The position numbers were made by a program, and so were the translations under genes. Below, piece after piece: positions 58,870-64,000 of a stretch of 64,000 nt of DNA (position 1 is its first letter; each line of letters begins with the position of its first letter). The DNA comes from Albugo candida (lineage: Eukaryota > Oomycota > Peronosporomycetes > Albuginales > Albuginaceae), in contig CAJNAR010000033.1 in NCBI GenBank assembly GCA_905220665.1, forward strand, positions 1-64,000, written 5' to 3'. Under the pieces are notes generated by a model. It made no database searches. It was not told where the DNA came from and worked only from the letters and a program-made list of their open reading frames with translations.

Positions 58870-59784
58870 ATGGGGAAGCATTACATTTCGCACTCGGCGC
58901 TTCTTTTGATCCAGGCGCTTTTCAGCGCGAACGCCACGCCCTCCATTGATCTTGACAAAATGAATTTTGGCTCGGCGTGTGAGGTGAAACACTGTACCTC
59001 TAAAGAAACACCCGTTCCAATAAAGTACGTTTTCATGATTGCAACTTTGCATTCTACTGTTATTTTTTGTATACAGAGACTACGTGTTTACTTCTAATGG
59101 TTGTGGGATGGCCGGTGCACCTATGAAAGGTTACGAATTTCTATCGGATTGTTGTGATCTGCATGATGCGGTATGTATACGTATATCTTTATGCATTGGC
59201 TCATGTCACGTGACCCAATCAAAATGTAGTGTTACAGCGTTTGTGGTATAACCAAAGCGTACTGTGATTCAAGCTTGAAAAAATGTATGACCGAAAACTG
59301 TGACGGGGTTACGGACAAGAAAAAGAAAAAAAAGTGTGATCGCGCGTTGAGTATCTATAACCTCGGAGCCAAGCTTGTCGGCTGCCCTGCGTTTACTGCA
59401 GCGCAGAAAGAAGCGTGCTACTGTGTGCCAAAAGCGAACGACGCGGCCGCTTATAAAGAGCGATTACTGCATTTTCTCCAGAAACACGCCGACTCGGAAG
59501 AGAAAAAGACCGAAGAAGCAGTGGACAAGCTGTTGAAGAAACACAAAGGGAAGGAAGCAAAGCTTTTTTACCGATTGGTCAAAAAGTATACCGGCTCTAT
59601 CCTTCTCGATAATGGCAAAAAGAATTTCATGTCAAAATTGATGCAAGACATGCCGAACTTAATGAAAGCAAACGACGATTCCGAGACCGATGAAGATTCC
59701 GATGAAGATGAAGTAGACCAAGTGGAAGAGAATGCCGAAACCGATGAAGATGGGGCAGACCAAGTGGAGCACGCAGAGCTGTAA
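58870..59784 (+). CDS. Secreted phospholipase A2 with acidic C-terminal tail
   Basis: Hydrolyses the sn-2 ester of phospholipids, with Ca2+. Three exons: 58,870-59,024, 59,077-59,170 and 59,230-59,784; introns of 52 bp (GTACGT...ACAG) and 59 bp (GTATGT...GTAG). The spliced product has 267 residues. Residues 1 to about 22 are a signal peptide. The Ca2+-binding loop element NGCG is at 59-62, and splicing restores the catalytic CCDLHDACY with the His-Asp pair at 81-82; the second intron falls between Ala and Cys of this motif. A Cys-rich region (GITKAYC, KKCMTENC, GCPAF, CYCVP) follows, then a Lys/Glu-rich helical part and an acidic tail with repeated ETDED...DQVE units. The family is the short secreted PLA2s that have CCxxHDxCY; the tail is not part of the usual fold. 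Signal peptide and cysteines imply export. It ends 12 bp from the convergent TAF10 gene. Confidence 0.88.
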
Positions 59785-59796
59785 TTTCGTAGTAGC

Positions 59797-60266
59797 TTAC
59801 TCATGCGCATGATCGCTAATGTACTCGGGTTTCAGCATGTTGATCCCGTACTCCTTTAAACTGAATAAAATGAAATGGAGAGGTTTAGTACGGTATACGG
59901 TTGCATGACGGTATACGTTCCACCTGACGACGAGATCTTCTATTGTTAATACAGCGACAGACGATTCAAGATTGGATGATTTCTGCGCTGTATCATTCTC
60001 GGTACGGAGTCGCTGATATTGCATAGTGTCCTGCATGACGTCGAGTAAGAATTTATGCGCTGCTAAAGCGATCAAGCGTATACTATGTATACGAAGTGAG
60101 GTAATCACACGACCAGAGAGCGTGTACGTACGTACATTCGCGGGTCATCTGAAGTAAACCCAACCTGGTGCAGGTAATGCTCCACGAGTTTCTCTGGTAC
60201 AATAGGCGTATAATTGTTCAGAACTTCTAATAAATCTGCGAGTTGCTTCAAACTTTGCATTTGCAT
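59797..60266 (-). CDS. TAF10: TAF10, TFIID and SAGA histone-fold subunit
   Basis: Subunit of the general transcription factor TFIID and of SAGA-type coactivators; it pairs through its histone fold with TAF3/TAF8 or SUPT7L-type partners. Exons 60,136-60,266, 59,924-60,082 and 59,797-59,860, with introns of 53 bp (60,083-60,135, GTACGT...TAG) and 63 bp (59,861-59,923, GTGGAA...CAG). The product has 117 residues. The family signature reads YTPIVPEKLVEHYLHQVGF, then DDPRIIRLIALAAHKFLLDV created exactly across the first splice junction, LTIEDLV, and LKEYGINMLKPEY after the second. The second intron keeps the frame open (21 codons), so an unspliced read-through hides it. The protein is short at the N-terminus, without the long disordered region of animal forms. 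Well supported. Confidence 0.92.
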
Positions 60267-60560
60267 GGTGGGAGAGTATCAGATATCGATGCTGCGATTG
60301 GCTGCAATTGGAGGAGAAATGTGCCGAATAGAGAGTGCTAAATAAGAATAAGTCCAGCATTCCAACAGTAATGTACCGAACTTAAAGAGAGTCGTCACCA
60401 ACGTATGTCTACTCAACAATGAAGAAAAGACGCGCTGTAACCAAAAATCAAATGCTTACATTGCGTATGGTATATCGTCTCAAATAAAGAACGTGCTCTT
60501 TACGGTGTTTGTCGAAAAGTAGGATTAAGTAACATTTAGCGTTCTGCTCAGTAAGAAAAA

Positions 60561-62522
60561 ATGAGATCGACCTTTTCCAACGGTATCTATTTCGATGCTG
60601 GAGATCGGTCCAAGCTATACCTCTCAAATGACATATTGTCTCATGAGTCCACGGAAGCCCATGTGAAGTTCAACAAAGTGCGGTCTCAAGGACTTTATCC
60701 GCCGCTTTGGAGGAAGAAAATTGATGAGAAACATGCATCGGTTCAGTTGATGGAGACAGCTGGCACAGCGCTTACAGGAAACGTCTGGCTTAAGCTCCGT
60801 GAGTACTGCGTGGCGGCGGTGTTTAGCCTCGATTGTCACATCAATGAAGTCTATCCCGTTCTGATTCAGGATGACGAGTTTCTCTACGAAAGTGTGATGC
60901 GAAGTTTATTCACTAAGAAATTTAAATGTGGTCAAATATTACACGCATTTGAAAACGTAAATGACGCTTCGAAATCAAATGTGAAAAAAGCAACTTTTAC
61001 TAACGCGTTGGGCAAAGAGTTTGAGCTTTTTTTCACTGATTCTTGCATTGATCGTGATTTGGTCCAATGCGCCACAAAGGGTAAAAACGAAAAAAAATCC
61101 TCTTTCACTCGCGTCGTTTGTTCTATTCCACGCGAGTTTCACGAAGGAATTGCCAAAAGTTCCATCTTGGGAGGAGCAAAGCAAATCCTAGTTGGGTACC
61201 ACGTGGAAGCAACTCAAGCGGATCGAACCAATATCTTCTTTTATGGAAGCTGTTCTGTTGATCTTGAAGGTGAGAATCCCGAATTGTCACTCGCAAATGG
61301 AGACATGAGGCAACAAGTCGGCAACATGGCGCGGCCCGTGCAACTTTTAGCTTGCTGGGGACGTTCTTGCAATGAAATTTACGGTGTGATCAAACGTCGG
61401 CGACTCGGTTATCAGCACTATATCTCGATTAATAGTCGCATGTATCATTCACTGAAAGGAAAAGTGCATTGTGCAGTTTGTTCCAAAGTGTTGAACCGTT
61501 TCGTACGCTTTGATGTGTTTTGTCAGTTGTGTGGGTGTCAAACGTGCTCCATGTGTTCAAGTGATGTGCAAGTCGAGTTTGGACCCGGTAAAATACGAAA
61601 CAATCGCGTTTGTGTTGGCTGTCGTACTTGTGTGAATCAGTGCACTTTTGACGATCCTCAGTTACGCTTGCTTGGGACGTCTCCGATTTCAGACATCGCA
61701 ATCGATATGTACGATCGACCCAACGCACTTAACCGAACACAAAATGGCGAACCGACCTCAAAATTAGAAGACTCACGTCTAATTGAGTACTTATTCTCAT
61801 TAGATACAGTGCGACAAACTCATGCGCTGGAAAGATTTGGTGTTGTTTTACCGCAAGGAAATTCGCAAGCAACACAATCGCAGGCTACCGCGCTGGAAAA
61901 GCTGTTCCGTGAACACTTGTCATGCCCTCTACATCTCAGTATGATGGGGTGCGAATTCGCTAATGACCGAGGATTACGTAATTACGCATTGAATTTCAGT
62001 GACGGTCATCAGATTCCCGAAATTCCAACGTGTAGGAATGAAGCTGCACGGTTGGATACAATAAACCGTCTTCAACTATTGGACAAAAATACGCTTTCTG
62101 ATACAAGGTGGCAACTTGAAATAGTGTGTCACATGGCTGCCAAAATCCTACAGTGCAAAACGGCTTTTATTTCAATAGTGGATGAAGGTCTGCAGCACGC
62201 GATTGCGGATTACGAGATGCCGCTGAAATTGTTACGGAGACGGGAGAGTATTTGTGCGCACGCATTGACGTGTGAGAAGCCGTGGATTGTGCGTGACGCT
62301 CTTCAGGATATTCGCTACAGCAAGTTCTATTATGTATCCCGAACAGGGTTCCGATTTTACGCAAGTTTTCCAGTAGAAGCGCCAATTTATCAAGAGGGAG
62401 TGCTCGCTGGTTTGGTTGTGATGGACAAAGAGCCTAAAGCGGTCATAACGGTTCAACAATATGCGCGGATGATTACATTGTCTAAAATCCTGACCGAGCT
62501 GCTCGCTATGATCTTGCAGTAA
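60561..62522 (+). CDS. FYVE-like zinc-finger protein with C-terminal GAF domain (oomycete type)
   Basis: Single exon, 653 residues from ATG 60,561. The N-terminal half (about 60-280) resembles the START-like part of oomycete START/FYVE proteins. A zinc-finger region follows: C304-x2-C307 (CAVC), FCQLCGCQTCSMCSS (321-332) and NRVCVGCRTC. The spacing is FYVE-like, but the basic RRHHCR patch that binds phosphatidylinositol-3-phosphate is missing (FCQLCGCQTC instead). From about residue 510 to the end is a GAF domain (KTAFISIVDEG, SICAHALTCEKPWIVRDA, FYASFPVEAPI, GLVVMDK), a small-molecule or regulatory module. Membrane or signalling role is inferred from the family. A related gene follows on the same strand. 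Confidence 0.8.
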   Translation: MRSTFSNGIYFDAGDRSKLYLSNDILSHESTEAHVKFNKVRSQGLYPPLWRKKIDEKHASVQLMETAGTALTGNVWLKLREYCVAAVFSLDCHINEVYPVLIQDDEFLYESVMRSLFTKKFKCGQILHAFENVNDASKSNVKKATFTNALGKEFELFFTDSCIDRDLVQCATKGKNEKKSSFTRVVCSIPREFHEGIAKSSILGGAKQILVGYHVEATQADRTNIFFYGSCSVDLEGENPELSLANGDMRQQVGNMARPVQLLACWGRSCNEIYGVIKRRRLGYQHYISINSRMYHSLKGKVHCAVCSKVLNRFVRFDVFCQLCGCQTCSMCSSDVQVEFGPGKIRNNRVCVGCRTCVNQCTFDDPQLRLLGTSPISDIAIDMYDRPNALNRTQNGEPTSKLEDSRLIEYLFSLDTVRQTHALERFGVVLPQGNSQATQSQATALEKLFREHLSCPLHLSMMGCEFANDRGLRNYALNFSDGHQIPEIPTCRNEAARLDTINRLQLLDKNTLSDTRWQLEIVCHMAAKILQCKTAFISIVDEGLQHAIADYEMPLKLLRRRESICAHALTCEKPWIVRDALQDIRYSKFYYVSRTGFRFYASFPVEAPIYQEGVLAGLVVMDKEPKAVITVQQYARMITLSKILTELLAMILQ

Positions 62523-63271
62523 GATTTGTGTGTCGTTGGAGTAAACTCGAATTGTTTTTTCACGTTAACAGGGTAGATTATTGTACGAGAAATTCTGAGC
62601 TCTGATCTTCTACAGAATTAACGATAAACAGTTTTGACTGTCTTCTAGCGAGTAGGAGATTGTAGGAGCAATGTTTGGGTTAAAAACGGGATTAACGACA
62701 ACGTTGATACGTGTCGAATGTTTCATTTGATATAAAAAGATCATGCAGCTGCAGTAATCAGATACATCGCGATTGTTTGCATAACCAATGTTATATGCAT
62801 CTATTAGTATGATAGAATGTAATAGGGCAAGAACATGCTATAATTCGAGCGGTAACAGATATAACGGCATGTGCGTATAATCGTGACGTTCTAAAATTAG
62901 GAAAACTCGCATAAGATCTGACTAGGGAGTGTAAGTAATATAGATACCATGATACCTCAGTCCACCCTACTTGGTACACGTACCATTTATATGGCTTATC
63001 GCTTCATATAATTCTGATACCGACATACGCATCGTTGGGACTACACCTCGAGCTCTTCTTAGAACACTTCCCTTCCCCTAAATCAGGTATTCTTATCGAA
63101 ACCCTCATCAATTTCCACATTCTGAGAATCTTCACCGTCTGACCTATCCCACTCGATCTTGCCTTCTCGCCCAAGAATTGAATTCCGTACAAAAAGCGGC
63201 GCGCAGCAAGAACTCGGTCTGGTCATTTGAAATTTAACAACAGATATAGTACTGATAGACAGAATCGTCTC
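62523..63271. other. Intergenic between the FYVE/GAF gene and the START-like gene
   Basis: No gene recognised. It must contain the 3' end of the upstream gene and the promoter of the downstream one. Minus-strand frames of about 62 codons (62,791-62,979, 63,004-63,192) show no motif. Confidence 0.5.
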
Positions 63272-64000
63272 ATGACTGAAGTGACCAAAAGCACCGTTTC
63301 ACTCCACTCAGATCGACCTTCTGCAGAAACGGTTGGAGTTAAATTCCCTCTACCTTCTGATTATTTCTCTTATTTGAACTTGAATGTTCAACAAGAGGAA
63401 GCATACCGAGCGGAAGCTGCGGATAGGTTGCGACAAGGGCGATTAACGAGGTTGTCATTTAATCAACGTCAGAAAGAGTGGAAATATATAAAACGCATAC
63501 ACGATGTCGATATATATCATGATATATCACAGCCACACAACTCTACGTGTGTGGTAGTGGCAATCGGTACGATTCAGGGGAAGATGGAGGATCTGGTACA
63601 CGCCGAGTATACCGAAACATCAGCAGACTTTCGACGAAAAAGTTCGTTTGTGGACCCGAAAGTCGTGCGAGATTGTCACTTGCTACATTCTCTCGACACT
63701 TATGACCGTACCAAACAACCAGATGGTACGTTCCATTTTTTGGGTCTCAAGTACATCTATACACGTGTCCCAGTCTCCGCAATGGGACGATTGATGAAGA
63801 GTAGAGATTACACCTTTAGCGAGTCTCTTGGAATCACAACGATACCTGAACCAGTCTCTTCCGACATGCGTACAAAATCTCACTCATCTGCACTTGGCTA
63901 TCACATCATGCACACATGTGAGATTCCTGGCGTCCGGGAGTTTCCAAACGTTGTTCGGGGAGGTTTCAGCGTGACCAATTTTTACCAACAAGTCACACCG
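63272..64000 (+). CDS. START-domain-like protein, N-terminal part (runs off the window)
   Basis: Open from ATG 63,272 to the last base, 243 codons without a stop. After about 70 residues including a Glu/Arg-rich helix (QQEEAYRAEAADRLRQGRL), the sequence follows the START-like pattern of oomycete START/FYVE proteins: WKYIKRIHDVDIYHDIS, VVVAIGTIQGKMEDLVHAEY, HSLDTYD, FLGLKYIYTRVP and SRDYTFSESLGIT. Such domains form a lipid-binding pocket. A FYVE finger may follow outside the window. It is the same-strand neighbour of the FYVE-like/GAF gene, and the two probably arose by tandem duplication and divergence. Membership of the family is read by eye. Confidence 0.75.
   Translation, partial: MTEVTKSTVSLHSDRPSAETVGVKFPLPSDYFSYLNLNVQQEEAYRAEAADRLRQGRLTRLSFNQRQKEWKYIKRIHDVDIYHDISQPHNSTCVVVAIGTIQGKMEDLVHAEYTETSADFRRKSSFVDPKVVRDCHLLHSLDTYDRTKQPDGTFHFLGLKYIYTRVPVSAMGRLMKSRDYTFSESLGITTIPEPVSSDMRTKSHSSALGYHIMHTCEIPGVREFPNVVRGGFSVTNFYQQVTP

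Overview
The window looks like a nuclear genome segment from an oomycete, possibly a white rust (Albugo-like). Three things point that way: short spliceosomal introns of 52-81 bp; a FYVE-like/GAF protein followed by a START-like paralogue, an expansion typical of oomycetes; and a predicted secreted protein with a Cys-His-x-Cys motif just after its signal peptide, like the CHXC effectors described in Albugo. The genus is an inference. No ribosomal RNA gene, functional tRNA gene or CRISPR array was seen.

Layout. From 1 to about 52.8 kb the sequence is a gene-poor, repeat-rich region. It holds a degenerate full-length LINE (about 7.6-14.4 kb, plus strand) with a tRNA-derived SINE at its left edge, and a second, truncated LINE copy in the opposite orientation (17.6-20.8 kb). 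A decayed Ty3/gypsy element (20.8-27.1 kb) abuts that copy and carries a Tc1/mariner transposon at the edge of its LTR. A Ty1/copia element (33.4-43.25 kb) is split by a younger Ty3/gypsy element (36,796-41,966) with 184-bp LTRs and a perfect 5-bp target duplication. A copia gag fragment (45.6-46.7 kb) and a Mutator-like element with terminal inverted repeats (46.8-49.1 kb) follow.

Between the transposons lie coding-like remnants. The most striking are repeated pieces of pepsin-like aspartic proteases at 1-316, 2.6-2.9, 5.9-6.4, 14.8-16.7, 29.4-30.3 and possibly 32.05-32.8 kb (the last as a triplicated 257-bp unit). Where the catalytic motifs can be read they are altered. Candidate secreted proteins lie at 6,485-7,300 (spliced, ten cysteines), 49,742-50,143 (CHXC-like) and 51,239-51,430.

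From 52.9 kb to the end the sequence changes to a compact housekeeping island: a BIG/Sec7-type ARF guanine-nucleotide exchange factor, a secreted phospholipase A2 with an acidic tail, a convergent TAF10 gene whose stop codon is 12 bp from that of the phospholipase, a FYVE-like plus GAF protein, and the start of a START-domain-like protein running off the right edge. The Sec7, phospholipase and TAF10 gene models were extended or corrected by introns read directly from the sequence.
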